Shown: positions 36,708 to 45,929, counted from the first letter of the stretch. The stretch: 64,000 bases of DNA from Clostridium sp. chh4-2 (GCF_002899675.1 NZ_PKUU01000003.1:281245-345244); one strand, 5' to 3'. Translations and numbers: made by a program. The notes: generated by a model from the sequence alone, not told the origin.

Positions 36708-37718
36708 ATGAACCAAAACGGTGAACGGATAACAAGAGCAGATGTAGCACGCCGGGCAGGCGTCAGCGAGACGGTAGTATCTTACGTGATGAACAATAAC
36801 CGCTATGTGGCAAAGGAAAAGCGCGCCAGAGTGGAGGCAGCTATCGCTGAATTGAATTACCGGCCGAATAATGTGGCCAGGGCTCTTAAAGGAAAGAGAA
36901 GCAATCAGATCCTGTTCATTGCGGATCAGATCACCAATGAATATTTCAGCAGAATCGTGAGCGAGATGGATAAATACGCATACGAAGCAGGATATCTCAT
37001 TTCATTATGTGCCAACAGGAATACTCCTGAATTTGTGTCACAGGTTATCAGCCGTCAATATGACGGAATTATTATCAGTTCAACCAGTTTTCCTACGGAA
37101 TATATTTTTCATTTCAGCAATGCAGGAATTCCGGTAGTGCTGTTTAAACACCGCAGAAGGGAAAACCTTCCGGATAATGTGGCAGTTTTAGCTTCCGGGC
37201 TGTATACAGGAGCCAGATCCTGCGTAAAGCATTTGGTGAGCAAGGGAAAGAGGAACATTATCTATATCGACCGAATCAGCCGAAAGGGTAATCGAAGCTC
37301 TGTCGACGATCTGCGTTTAAGCGGATTTGTGGATGAGATAAGAGCCAGCGGATTTCCGATTGATGAATGGAGCACCGTGGCAGGATGCCATAATGAAGAA
37401 GAACTGACCCAAGCTGTTATGAAGCGGCTGAAAGAAGGGCCGCCGGTAGACGGCATATATGGAAGGAACGATATGGTTGCCTGTATCGCCATGCATGCGG
37501 CGATCGATTTGGGATACCGGGTTCCGGAAGATATTGGGGTGATTGGTTTTGATAATACCAGTCTCAGCCGTTTTTGCTCACCCAGGCTTACCACTATGGA
37601 GATGCAGAGAGAAGAGATAAGCAAAACAGCGGTTTCCATGATTTTAGACATGGTAAACGGTAAGAAACCTGATAATGCAGAATTTGAAACCAGACTGATA
37701 GAACGTGAAAGCACTTGA
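36708..37718 (+). CDS. LacI-family regulator of the sulfatase/ABC/aldolase regulon
   Basis: 336 aa LacI repressor. Helix-turn-helix RADVARRAGVSETVVSYVMN at about residues 8-30, followed by a periplasmic-binding-like effector domain (FIADQITNEYFSRIV; GVIGFDNTSLSRF). ATG 36708 has GAGGTGA 10 bases upstream; a TTG nine bases earlier is almost on the ribosome site. Matching operators in front of its own gene, the isomerase-like gene and the downstream operon make the regulon assignment strong. The inducer is probably an intermediate of the imported sugar. Confidence 0.93.
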   Translation: MNQNGERITRADVARRAGVSETVVSYVMNNNRYVAKEKRARVEAAIAELNYRPNNVARALKGKRSNQILFIADQITNEYFSRIVSEMDKYAYEAGYLISLCANRNTPEFVSQVISRQYDGIIISSTSFPTEYIFHFSNAGIPVVLFKHRRRENLPDNVAVLASGLYTGARSCVKHLVSKGKRNIIYIDRISRKGNRSSVDDLRLSGFVDEIRASGFPIDEWSTVAGCHNEEELTQAVMKRLKEGPPVDGIYGRNDMVACIAMHAAIDLGYRVPEDIGVIGFDNTSLSRFCSPRLTTMEMQREEISKTAVSMILDMVNGKKPDNAEFETRLIEREST

Positions 37719-37776
37719 TTTTAATAGAATATGAAGCCATAATACGGTGGAAATCGATGGTGTATCCACTGTGGGC

Positions 37777-37802
37777 GAAGAATCCTGTTAACAGGATTCT
37801 TC
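37777..37802 (+). terminator. Perfect 26 bp palindrome after the LacI gene
   Basis: GAAGAATCCTGTT and its exact complement meet without a loop gap. CCTTTAAC follows rather than a long T run, so termination would be weak; a binding-site role is possible. Confidence 0.5.
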
Positions 37803-37815
37803 CTTTAACACTATA

Positions 37816-37829
37816 TACACACGAGTGTA
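37816..37829 (+). promoter_or_regulatory. LacI operator before the binding-protein operon
   Basis: TACACACGAGTGTA, 6 of 7 base pairs matched around a central CG, the best of the three copies. A clear -10/-35 pair is not as evident as at the other two sites. Confidence 0.75.
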
Positions 37830-37888
37830 CATAGAGAAAAAAATGGATGAAACGCTGAGGTTTTGGCGTTTTACATACAAAATTAAAA

Positions 37889-37996
37889 GGGAGGAAATTA
37901 AAAGATGAAACCAGGGTGTTTTTACTAGCTGCTCCTTATATTGAAAAAAATCATTATGGGAATGCAGCGAAGGCAGTTATTCATGGGGAACAATGA
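37889..37996 (+). pseudogene. Short decayed reading frame in the operon leader
   Basis: GGGAGG followed 10 bases on by ATG opens a frame of only seven codons (37905-37928). In the next frame a protein-like run of 26 codons (VFLLAAPYIEKNHYGNAAKA and on to TGA 37994-37996) continues. This looks like the start and tail of a gene joined by a deletion, or a leader peptide. Family unknown. The rest of the 37719-38033 gap holds the palindrome and operator listed separately. Confidence 0.3.
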
Positions 37997-38033
37997 ACTA
38001 ACAATATTTAAATGAAAGAAAAGGAGAAGTAAT

Positions 38034-39386
38034 ATGAGAAAAAGACTATTAGCATTGGTAATGGCAGGCGTCATGGCAGTGAGCGCAGGATGTTCAGGCG
38101 GAGCTAAAACAGAACCTACGAAAGCGCCGGAGGCTACCACAGCGAAAGAAGCTTCAGGAGACAATAAGGCAGCCGACACCACAGCGGCATCCGCTGAGCC
38201 GGTAACGATTAAGATTGCAAATTATGCGCTGCTTGAAAAAGGATATGACGCATTCTGGGAAGATGTGAAGAACGGTTATGAAGCTAAGTATCCTAACGTA
38301 ACGATCGAATGGGTAACCGCTCCTTACGGTGAAGTTTTGAACCAGGTAATCAACATGGCCGGCGGCGGCGACAAAGTGGATTGCGTATTCAGTGAGATGA
38401 TCTGGCTTCCCGCACTGGTAGAAGCAGGTCTGGCAGCTCCTATGGACGAAGTACTGGATCCTGAATTTTTAAATGATTATTATCCAAACATCCTGGAAGC
38501 TCATTCCATCGACGGAAAAGTTTACGGAGCTCCATTATATGTATCTCCATCCCTTTTGTTCTACAATAAAGATTTATTTGAGCAGGCAGGATTGGATCCC
38601 AACAGCCCTCCGAAAACATATGACGAGATGCTGACAATGGCAGAGAAATTATCCCAGTTAAAGACAGCTGACGGCAATAAAGTATATGCATTTGGACAGC
38701 CAACCGCTTCCGTAATCGTAATCGGTTCCGCAATCCAGGCTTTTGCAGCTAACTTCGGCGGATATGTATTTGATGAAAACGGCCAGTTTAACGTTGACAA
38801 CCAGGGCTTTACAGATGCGCTTAACATGTTAAAACTTCTGGATGAGAAGGGCTACAACCCACAGAACTCCAAACCAAAGGATTTGAGAAACTTATTCGCA
38901 CTTGGACAGCTGGCTATGTATTATGATAACTCATGGGGATTCAACGGCGTAAAATCCATTAACCCTGAAGCAGTTAACTTCGCAGCAGCAGCAGAACCGA
39001 TGGCCGGAGGAAGCGGAGACGGAACTTCCACATTACAGTCCCATTGTTTCGTAGCCATTGATAACGGACCTGCACAAATTGAAGCAGTTAAAAACTTTAT
39101 CCAGTACGTAATTACACCAGAAGTTTTAGACAGCTATATCGCCAATATCGCACCGGCACTTCCTGCAAAGAAAGCGATGGAAAATATGGATTCTGTTAAG
39201 AACAGCCCAATCCTTGCAGGCGCTGGAAACTCTGTTGAAAAAGCAAGCCCTGTACTCATGTTCCCTGCATTATCAGACTTTAACCTGGAACTCTGTGCAC
39301 TGGCCCAGGCAGTGACCGTTGGTAAAGAAGACGTTCCTGCTGCAATTGAAAGCTTTAAATCAGCAGTACAGTCAATGATTCCTTAA
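38034..39386 (+). CDS. ABC sugar transporter substrate-binding lipoprotein (family 1)
   Basis: 450 aa. Lipoprotein signal with lipobox VSAGC (Cys20) and a Thr/Ala/Glu-rich linker to about residue 50, then the extracellular solute-binding family 1 domain (LLFYNKDLFEQAGLDPNSPP is the typical MalE-like segment). It should capture the sugar or oligosaccharide delivered to the permease pair downstream. First gene of the LacI-controlled operon. No ATP-binding subunit is encoded nearby, so a shared MsmX-type ATPase is expected. Confidence 0.93.
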   Translation: MRKRLLALVMAGVMAVSAGCSGGAKTEPTKAPEATTAKEASGDNKAADTTAASAEPVTIKIANYALLEKGYDAFWEDVKNGYEAKYPNVTIEWVTAPYGEVLNQVINMAGGGDKVDCVFSEMIWLPALVEAGLAAPMDEVLDPEFLNDYYPNILEAHSIDGKVYGAPLYVSPSLLFYNKDLFEQAGLDPNSPPKTYDEMLTMAEKLSQLKTADGNKVYAFGQPTASVIVIGSAIQAFAANFGGYVFDENGQFNVDNQGFTDALNMLKLLDEKGYNPQNSKPKDLRNLFALGQLAMYYDNSWGFNGVKSINPEAVNFAAAAEPMAGGSGDGTSTLQSHCFVAIDNGPAQIEAVKNFIQYVITPEVLDSYIANIAPALPAKKAMENMDSVKNSPILAGAGNSVEKASPVLMFPALSDFNLELCALAQAVTVGKEDVPAAIESFKSAVQSMIP

Positions 39387-39427
39387 ATGAAAACTATTAA
39401 CAATTAAATATTAAAACGGAGGCAGTT

Positions 39428-40849
39428 ATGGCAGGCGAATACATAAAAAAAGAACCCAATATCGTGTTTATTTTAACGGATGATCAGGGAATCTGGTCCT
39501 TAGGATGTTATGGCAATTCTGAAATACATACACCGAATCTGGACCGCCTGGCGGATCATGGAGTGAGATTTGACAATTTCTTTTGTGTATCTCCGGTGTG
39601 TTCCCCTGCCAGGGCCTCCCTGTTAACAGGAAAGATTCCTTCCCAGCACGGAATTCACGACTACCTGTGCGGAGGAAACGGAGGCGCAGGACAGAGCGCC
39701 ATCGAATATCTGAAAGAACACAGAGGATATACGGATATTCTGTCCGATAATGGATATGACTGCGGATTGAGCGGAAAATGGCATTTAGGCGACGGACTTC
39801 ATCCGCAGAAGGGATTTTCCTTCTGGTATACACACCAGAAGGGAGGCGGTCCCTATTATAACGCTCCGATGATCAGAGACGGAAAGATGATCGAGGAGCC
39901 GGGATACATAACAGACGTGATTACAGACGAAGCTATCGGATATATCGACCGTCAAAAAGAGAGCGGCCGCCCGTTTTATCTGAGCGTTCACTACACAGCG
40001 CCTCATTCACCATGGGCAAACTGCCATCCTAAGGAGTATACGGATCTCTATGAAGACTGCGAGTTCAACAGCTGTCCCCAGAGGGAAACGCCTCATCCCT
40101 GGGCAAAGACCGATGTGCTGCCCGGATATAAAAATCCAAGAGAAAATTTAATCGGGTATTTTGCTGCGGTAACGGCCATGGATGCCAATGTAGGCCGCAT
40201 TTTAAAGAAATTGGAAGACGAACATCTGGAAGAAGACACACTCATCATATTTACAAGCGACAATGGATTTAACTGCGGACATCATGGAGTCTGGGGCAAG
40301 GGCAACGGCACCTTCCCGCTTAATATGTATGACTCCTCCGTAAAAGTGCCGCTTATCATCAGTCACAAGGGCAGGATTCCGGAAGGTGCGGTTTGCAGGG
40401 AAATGTGCAGCGCATATGACATCATGCCGACTCTGCTGGAATACCTGGGTTATGAGAATCCGGATGCAGAAAAACTGCCGGGCAAGAGTTTCCTTTCTGC
40501 TCTCATGCAGGAAGAACAGGAAAAGACAGATAAAGAAGTAGTGGTATTTGACGAATACGGTCCTGTAAGAATGATCAGGACGAAAGACTATAAATATGTT
40601 CACCGGTTTCCATACGGACCTCATGAATTTTATGATCTGAAAAAGGACCCGGGAGAAGACCATAACTGCTATGAAGATGCGGAGTATGGCCAGCAGATTC
40701 AGGAATTGAAGCGCCGGATGGATCTGTGGTTCTTAAAATATGTGGACCCGAGGATTGATGGCGCCAAAGAGCCCGTTTTAGGCGGGGGCCAGAAAGACAT
40801 GGCAGGGCTCTTAGGGCCCGGACACCGTGTTTATAATGAAAATAAATAA
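39428..40849 (+). CDS. Sulfatase (type I, formylglycine)
   Basis: 473 aa arylsulfatase-fold enzyme removing sulfate esters. N-terminal metal motif FILTDDQG, active-site CSPAR with Cys58 (to be converted to formylglycine), GKWHLGDG and a late FTSDNGFNCGHHG metal-binding motif. No signal peptide, so it acts in the cytoplasm on an imported sulfated sugar. A maturase (anSME) is needed but not present in the window. Co-transcribed with the binding protein and permeases, which suggests the imported compound is itself sulfated. Confidence 0.94.
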   Translation: MAGEYIKKEPNIVFILTDDQGIWSLGCYGNSEIHTPNLDRLADHGVRFDNFFCVSPVCSPARASLLTGKIPSQHGIHDYLCGGNGGAGQSAIEYLKEHRGYTDILSDNGYDCGLSGKWHLGDGLHPQKGFSFWYTHQKGGGPYYNAPMIRDGKMIEEPGYITDVITDEAIGYIDRQKESGRPFYLSVHYTAPHSPWANCHPKEYTDLYEDCEFNSCPQRETPHPWAKTDVLPGYKNPRENLIGYFAAVTAMDANVGRILKKLEDEHLEEDTLIIFTSDNGFNCGHHGVWGKGNGTFPLNMYDSSVKVPLIISHKGRIPEGAVCREMCSAYDIMPTLLEYLGYENPDAEKLPGKSFLSALMQEEQEKTDKEVVVFDEYGPVRMIRTKDYKYVHRFPYGPHEFYDLKKDPGEDHNCYEDAEYGQQIQELKRRMDLWFLKYVDPRIDGAKEPVLGGGQKDMAGLLGPGHRVYNENK

Positions 40850-40887
40850 CCCCGGGGCGGTTTGGCAGTGGTGAAGGAGGATTTGTT

Positions 40888-41811
40888 TTGAAGGAGAAAG
40901 CGATAAGAGTTTCTTATTTTAAGAAACAGACAGGGGATAAAATATTTGCTTTTGTGCTGTTAATACCAGCAATTTTAACGACGACAATGTTTATTCTGGT
41001 GCCGGTAGTGGATTCTATTTATCGAAGTTTCTTCGATTACAAGGTAAAAAACATTATATCAGGGCAGCCAGGAACCTGGAATAATTTTGCAAACTATATA
41101 AAATTATTTACCAACGGAAAACTGGTTCCATCCATGATCAATACCCTTGTTTTCGTATTCGGCGTGGTTATCGCTCAGTTTATTCTGGGCATGGCACTGG
41201 CTTTAATCTTAAACAGCAATGTAAAATGCTCCCGGTTTATCCGAAGCATTATGATGGTGCCCTGGGTAGTTCCTACTATTATTTCAGGTCTTGTGTGGAT
41301 CTGGATGTTCCAGCCTCAGTACGGCCTTGTAAAGTATCTGGTGGGACTGATTACCGGAGGAAGAGTCACTGATTTTGCGATCTTAAATAACCCGGCAACG
41401 GCCATGTTCGGCGTATCCTGCGCCGCTTTGTGGAAACAGATTCCGTTAGCCACGCTGCTTTTGCTGGCAGGCTTAGCCAATGTGCCGGAAGATATGCTGG
41501 AGGCGGCCAAGATCGACGGAGCCAACGGAGTGCAGAGATTTTTTAAGATTGTGCTTCCTTATATGAAGAGCGTAATCAAGGTTACCGTGTCCATGTCCAT
41601 AATTGAGAACTTCAAGCAGTTCCCTCTGTTCTGGACGATGACAGGAGGCGGACCGAACAACTCCACGACGACAATGGCTATTTTGAGCTATAGAGAAGCG
41701 TTTGTATCCAATAACTTCGGATCAGGTGCTGCTGTTACGACTGTCTGGATGCTGATGATGGTGGTTGTGGTATTCATATACAACCGTATTTTCAAGAATG
41801 ACGATATGTAG
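40888..41811 (+). CDS. ABC sugar permease, MalF/UgpA type
   Basis: 307 aa inner-membrane permease with six hydrophobic segments. The EAA loop is seen as EAAKIDGANGVQRFFKIVLPYM. TTG start with GGAGG 7 bases upstream. Pairs with the next gene to form the transmembrane channel. Confidence 0.92.
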   Translation: MKEKAIRVSYFKKQTGDKIFAFVLLIPAILTTTMFILVPVVDSIYRSFFDYKVKNIISGQPGTWNNFANYIKLFTNGKLVPSMINTLVFVFGVVIAQFILGMALALILNSNVKCSRFIRSIMMVPWVVPTIISGLVWIWMFQPQYGLVKYLVGLITGGRVTDFAILNNPATAMFGVSCAALWKQIPLATLLLLAGLANVPEDMLEAAKIDGANGVQRFFKIVLPYMKSVIKVTVSMSIIENFKQFPLFWTMTGGGPNNSTTTMAILSYREAFVSNNFGSGAAVTTVWMLMMVVVVFIYNRIFKNDDM

Positions 41812-41825
41812 GGAGGGGGAGAACT

Positions 41826-42665
41826 ATGAAACGTAACCGGATGATTGCCAATATTGTTAAATATGTGGTATTGTTTATAATTTTACTGTTTTTGCTGTTT
41901 CCGCTCCTCTGGGTATTGCTCACCTCCTTTAAGACAAACATGGAGGCTTACAAGTTCCCGCCCACATTTATTCCGTTAGCGCCGACAGTACAAAGTTATG
42001 TCAACTTATTTATGTCCAATAATGAATTTTTCATTTACTATAAGAACAACTTCATTGTAGCCGGTTCTGCGGCTGCAATCACAACTTTGATGGCGATTAT
42101 CTCCGGATATGCGCTGTCCAGATTTAACTTTAAATGGAACAAATGGATCATCGCAGCATTCACATCTGCTCAGATGTTCCCTATCATCAGCCGTTTGATC
42201 TCCCTGTATAAGATTCTGGGCGATATGAAACTGATCAACACACATCCCGGCTTAATCATGGCGATTACAGCGTCCATGTTGCCGTTTACGATCATGCTGA
42301 TGTCCAGTTTCTATGACGGAATACCGAGAGAATTGGAAGAAGCCGCCATGATTGACGGGGCGGGAAGATTCCAGACACTGTTTAAAGTAGTCGCACCTCT
42401 GATTAAACCCGGCATGCTGGCAGTTGGCATCTATGCATTCCTGCTGTCCTGGGATGATTATTTACATGCGTCCACATTGATCCAGACCGATTCATTAAGA
42501 ACCCTGTCCTCCGGTGTTGCACTCCGGTACTTGGGCGAGTTGTCTTACGACTGGTCTTTGATTAATACAATTTCGATCGTAGGTACGATACCTATGGTAA
42601 TCCTGTTCTTCTTTTTCCAGAAATATATGGTTAAAGGACTTGTTGCAGGTGCAGTAAAAGGGTGA
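41826..42665 (+). CDS. ABC sugar permease, MalG/UgpE type
   Basis: 279 aa permease with six hydrophobic segments and the EAA motif EEAAMIDGAGRFQTLFKVV. GGGAGGGGG precedes the ATG. Partner of the permease 15 bases upstream. The family usually ends in a short basic tail, as here. Confidence 0.93.
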   Translation: MKRNRMIANIVKYVVLFIILLFLLFPLLWVLLTSFKTNMEAYKFPPTFIPLAPTVQSYVNLFMSNNEFFIYYKNNFIVAGSAAAITTLMAIISGYALSRFNFKWNKWIIAAFTSAQMFPIISRLISLYKILGDMKLINTHPGLIMAITASMLPFTIMLMSSFYDGIPRELEEAAMIDGAGRFQTLFKVVAPLIKPGMLAVGIYAFLLSWDDYLHASTLIQTDSLRTLSSGVALRYLGELSYDWSLINTISIVGTIPMVILFFFFQKYMVKGLVAGAVKG

Positions 42666-42681
42666 GAAAGGGAGAAAAATT

Positions 42682-43536
42682 ATGTTAGTGACAAACAAGG
42701 AAACTTTAATACGGGCATCAAAGGAAGGCTTTGCAGTACCTGCATTTAACACGCAGGGCGGCAATTACGATATTATCTGGGCGATCTGCAAAGCGGCGGA
42801 GGATTTAAAATCACCGGTAATCTTAGCTCATTATGTGGCGACCGGAGCATATTCAGGCCATGACTGGTTTGTAGAAGTATGTAAATGGTGCGCAAACAAA
42901 GTATCGGTTCCCGTTTCCATTCATCTGGATCACGGAGATGGATTTGATATCTGTATGGAAGCTTTAAAGCTGGGATTTACTTCTCTTATGATCGACGGTT
43001 CCACGAAGTCCATCGAGGAAAATGCGGCTATGACCAATGAAGTAATCAAGGTTGCAAAATGCTTCGGCGTGCCGGTAGAAGCTGAGATCGGCGAGCTGCT
43101 CCGCCTCGACAATCTGGGTACGGTTATGGAAAATAAGAATATCGTTGATCCGGAAGACGTGAGACGCTTTTTAAGCCTGTGCAATCCTGATTCTCTTGCA
43201 ATCGGCATCGGCAATGCGCACGGATATTACAAAGGCGAGCCGGATATCCATCTGGAAGTGATGGAAGCGGTGAGAAAGTTCACGGATATTCCGCTGGTTC
43301 TTCACGGATGTACGGGAATGAGAGAGGACATCATCAAAGAGGCCATTAAACTGGGCGTATCCAAGATAAACTTCGGCACGGAAATCAGATATAAATACGT
43401 AGAACATTATGAAGATGGCCTGAAAAATCTGGATCACCAGGGCCATTCCTGGAAATTATCCCAGTATGCCAATGAAAAGCTGCAGGAAGATGTAAGAAAA
43501 ATCATAAAATTAGCAGGATCAGAAGGTAAAGCCTGA
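42682..43536 (+). CDS. Class II ketose-bisphosphate aldolase (KbaY/GatY/FbaA family)
   Basis: 284 aa zinc-dependent aldolase cleaving a ketose-1,6-bisphosphate (fructose or tagatose type) to dihydroxyacetone phosphate and an aldehyde phosphate. Zinc and active-site motifs: HLDHGDG, EAEIGEL, GNAHGYYKGEP and LHGCTG. In amino-sugar operons such as aga the equivalent enzyme splits tagatose-1,6-bisphosphate. Its place between permeases and a SIS-domain protein supports a GalNAc- or similar hexosamine-type pathway. Confidence 0.9.
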   Translation: MLVTNKETLIRASKEGFAVPAFNTQGGNYDIIWAICKAAEDLKSPVILAHYVATGAYSGHDWFVEVCKWCANKVSVPVSIHLDHGDGFDICMEALKLGFTSLMIDGSTKSIEENAAMTNEVIKVAKCFGVPVEAEIGELLRLDNLGTVMENKNIVDPEDVRRFLSLCNPDSLAIGIGNAHGYYKGEPDIHLEVMEAVRKFTDIPLVLHGCTGMREDIIKEAIKLGVSKINFGTEIRYKYVEHYEDGLKNLDHQGHSWKLSQYANEKLQEDVRKIIKLAGSEGKA

Positions 43537-43565
43537 TTCAATAAAAGATGGAGAGGAATCAAGTT

Positions 43566-44618
43566 ATGTCAAAGAAAAACAGTGAAATTACATATCATGA
43601 GATTTATCAGCAGCCGGAATCATTTGCGGCAATCAATGCGACCTTGGACGACATTTACAAAGTGCTTGACCAGGCATTTGCAGAAAAATACGATGAGCTG
43701 ATCTTTACCGGCTGCGGCACATCCCTGTATCTGGCACAGGCGGCCGCCCATGCATTTTCCACCTACAACGCCATTCCTGCAAAGGCGATGTGCTGTTCCG
43801 AACTTTATTATTTCCCGGAGACTTATGTAAAGGACAGAAAAGTTCTGGTTCTTCCGATTACAAGAAAGAGCTATACCACGGAAGTGCGTATGGCCATCGA
43901 CAAAGTGAGAAGCTATCCAAACGTGAAATCACTGGCCATCACCTGTGATAAAGACAGTGAAAAATACAATGATTTCGTAATTCTTTCCCCGGATACGGCG
44001 GAAGACAGCGTTATCATGACCCGTTCCTTCACCAGCATGGTTTACTTATCCGTGGTTATGGCCATGTATGTAGGCGGCAAGAAAGACCAGATCGAAGCGA
44101 TGTCCGGTTATGCGGACCACGCCCGTGACGCTTTAGCGAAGATGGATGATCTGGCTAAGAAGATCGTGTCGGAGCATGAGAATTTAAATCTCTATATCAC
44201 CCTTGGCCAGGGCATTTATTATGGCGTTGCCAATGAATGCATGAACAAGATGAAAGAGATGGGGCTTACCAATTCAGAAGGCTACTACAGTCTGGAATAC
44301 CGTCACGGACCGATGAGCCTGGTAGACGAGAATACTCTTATCATATTCCTCGGAAGCGAACATACCGGAGACGGAGATGCAAAACTGATGGCAGAGATGA
44401 AGAGTTATGGGGCGACTACGGTTGCGATTGGAAGCAAAGCGGGTACAGAGCTTTCCGAAGCGGATTACTGCCTGGATCTTCCATATGGCTACAACGATGA
44501 GCAGAATGCTGCTATCATCGGATTTATCGGCCAGTTTTTAGGTTATTACATCGCAGAGAAAAAGGGCATTGATGCGGATTCACCAAGACATCTTTCCCAG
44601 GCAATTGTGATTAAATAG
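43566..44618 (+). CDS. SIS-domain sugar phosphate isomerase/deaminase (AgaS/GlmS C-terminal-like)
   Basis: 350 aa with two SIS domains (FTGCGTSLYLAQAAAHAF at the first phosphate loop; ITLGQGIYYGVANECMNKMK in the second). It resembles AgaS-type ketohexosamine-6-phosphate deaminase/isomerases or the GlmS isomerase half without the glutaminase domain. The closing SPRHLSQAIVIK is typical of the group. Start 43566 was chosen because GGAGAGG lies 9 bases upstream. Last gene of the LacI-controlled operon. Confidence 0.88.
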   Translation: MSKKNSEITYHEIYQQPESFAAINATLDDIYKVLDQAFAEKYDELIFTGCGTSLYLAQAAAHAFSTYNAIPAKAMCCSELYYFPETYVKDRKVLVLPITRKSYTTEVRMAIDKVRSYPNVKSLAITCDKDSEKYNDFVILSPDTAEDSVIMTRSFTSMVYLSVVMAMYVGGKKDQIEAMSGYADHARDALAKMDDLAKKIVSEHENLNLYITLGQGIYYGVANECMNKMKEMGLTNSEGYYSLEYRHGPMSLVDENTLIIFLGSEHTGDGDAKLMAEMKSYGATTVAIGSKAGTELSEADYCLDLPYGYNDEQNAAIIGFIGQFLGYYIAEKKGIDADSPRHLSQAIVIK

Positions 44619-44634
44619 GATAGGGATTGATCGG

Positions 44635-44685
44635 CAAACGTTTGAGTAAACATTGCTTGACTGTTGGGTAGCTCAAAACTATAAT
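44635..44685 (+). promoter_or_regulatory. Operator plus strong promoter
   Basis: Palindrome CAAACGTTTG (44635-44644), then TTGACT (44657-44662), 17 bases, TATAAT (44680-44685). It is one of the best sigma-A-like promoters in the window, yet a terminator follows about 60 bases after the likely start. Confidence 0.7.
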
Positions 44686-44691
44686 CAAATT

Positions 44692-44804
44692 ACCTACTGA
44701 CACAAGTTGGTACCATTTACTTACTTTTATACAATTTTAACACAAGAATACCAGGAAGGTATCCGCCGGGCCGGGCGGAAGAAGAATGCTTTCCTGGTAT
44801 TTTT
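44692..44804 (+). ncRNA. Candidate small RNA or attenuated leader
   Basis: About 110 bases between the promoter at 44657 and a terminator with stem AATACCAGGAA / TTCCTGGTAT plus TTTTT (44747-44804). No reading frame. Either a small RNA or a leader for the kinase gene at 44928. Confidence 0.4.
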
Positions 44805-44927
44805 GTGCTGTTTGAAAGGATAACCGATACTGCTGATGGGGCCGGGAAGGGCTGCATGGAGACTTGCGGATTCGAACGGTTCCTGCTATGATTATGGAAT
44901 GAAAATATGCAGAGGTAATGTGGAAAA

Positions 44928-45803
44928 ATGAAAGAAATACGGATGAAATACCCGAAGGAACAGCCCGGGACAGAGATGGAGGACAAGATAAAACGGTTAT
45001 ATCAGGATGAATTTGGCGGCGGGATTGTGATAATGGATCTCAGCGTTCTCGACCGGGGACTTTCGGCGGAAACATTAGACAGGATGTCTGTCCTGACTGC
45101 TCAAAAAGCGGCTGGGTCCATGGAAAAGTTTCAACAGAAGCTGAAACTGCTGAGCGTTTGCGCTGCGGATGGAGAAACGGGAGATCCGGCGGAAACGTTG
45201 GACGTCTTCGATCCCTCTTACCGCATAGTGAAAAAGGAATATGCGGATTACTGCCGGGTGTTTTGTGATATTGACCGGCTTTTGGCGGTTGAGGGGACAA
45301 AACCGGTTTTGGGAGCCATAGACGGGAAGAGCGGAAGCGGAAAGAGCACGTTGGGAGAGCTGATCCGGGAGGTCTATGAGTGCAGCTTGTTTCATATGGA
45401 TGATTTCTTTTTACAGCCTCATCAGAGAACCGAAGAACGGTTTGCCGAAATCGGTGGAAATGTGGATTATGAACGGTTTTATGACCAGGTGCTGATTCCT
45501 GTTCTGGCAGGAAAGAATTTCAGCTACAGGAGATATGACTGCTGTAGTGGGAAACTGGCGGAAACAATTGATGTAACCGCATCCAGGCTCAATATAATAG
45601 AAGGCGTTTACAGCCAGCATCCTTATTTTGGTGAAATCTATGATCTGAAGTATTTTTTGACTGTCAGTGATGAGGAGCAGAAGGAACGGATTTTAAAGAG
45701 AAACGGGGAATTTATGCTGGAGCGTTTTTTGAATGAGTGGATTCCGCTTGAGAATGCCTATTTTGAAAAATTCGGAATCGGCAAAACTGTTATAAAAAAA
45801 TAA
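44928..45803 (+). CDS. P-loop kinase, uridine kinase/phosphoribulokinase-like
   Basis: 291 aa. Walker A GKSGSGKST at residues 133-141, followed by FHMDDFFLQPHQR, the substrate Asp motif of uridine kinase-like proteins. The N-terminal about 125 residues have no recognised domain. The substrate is probably a nucleoside or a small sugar alcohol; not decidable. There is no good ribosome site (GTAATGTGG) and the start is uncertain. It may be transcribed from the promoter at 44657 if the terminator there is read through. Confidence 0.75.
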   Translation: MKEIRMKYPKEQPGTEMEDKIKRLYQDEFGGGIVIMDLSVLDRGLSAETLDRMSVLTAQKAAGSMEKFQQKLKLLSVCAADGETGDPAETLDVFDPSYRIVKKEYADYCRVFCDIDRLLAVEGTKPVLGAIDGKSGSGKSTLGELIREVYECSLFHMDDFFLQPHQRTEERFAEIGGNVDYERFYDQVLIPVLAGKNFSYRRYDCCSGKLAETIDVTASRLNIIEGVYSQHPYFGEIYDLKYFLTVSDEEQKERILKRNGEFMLERFLNEWIPLENAYFEKFGIGKTVIKK

Positions 45804-45890
45804 ATTATCTGATAAAAACTAAAAATATAAACAAATAAATACATAATGATAATTTATACATGCCATAAAGAGATAAAATATAATAAATTT

Positions 45891-45929
45891 CAAGATTGTA
45901 TTGACAAAAATACAATCTTGATGTATGAT
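45891..45929 (+). promoter_or_regulatory. Promoter flanked by a perfect inverted repeat
   Basis: CAAGATTGTA (45891-45900) and TACAATCTTG (45911-45920) form a 10 bp perfect inverted repeat around the -35 box TTGACA (45901-45906). TATGAT (45924-45929) follows at 17 bases. A repressor bound there would block the polymerase. Confidence 0.7.
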
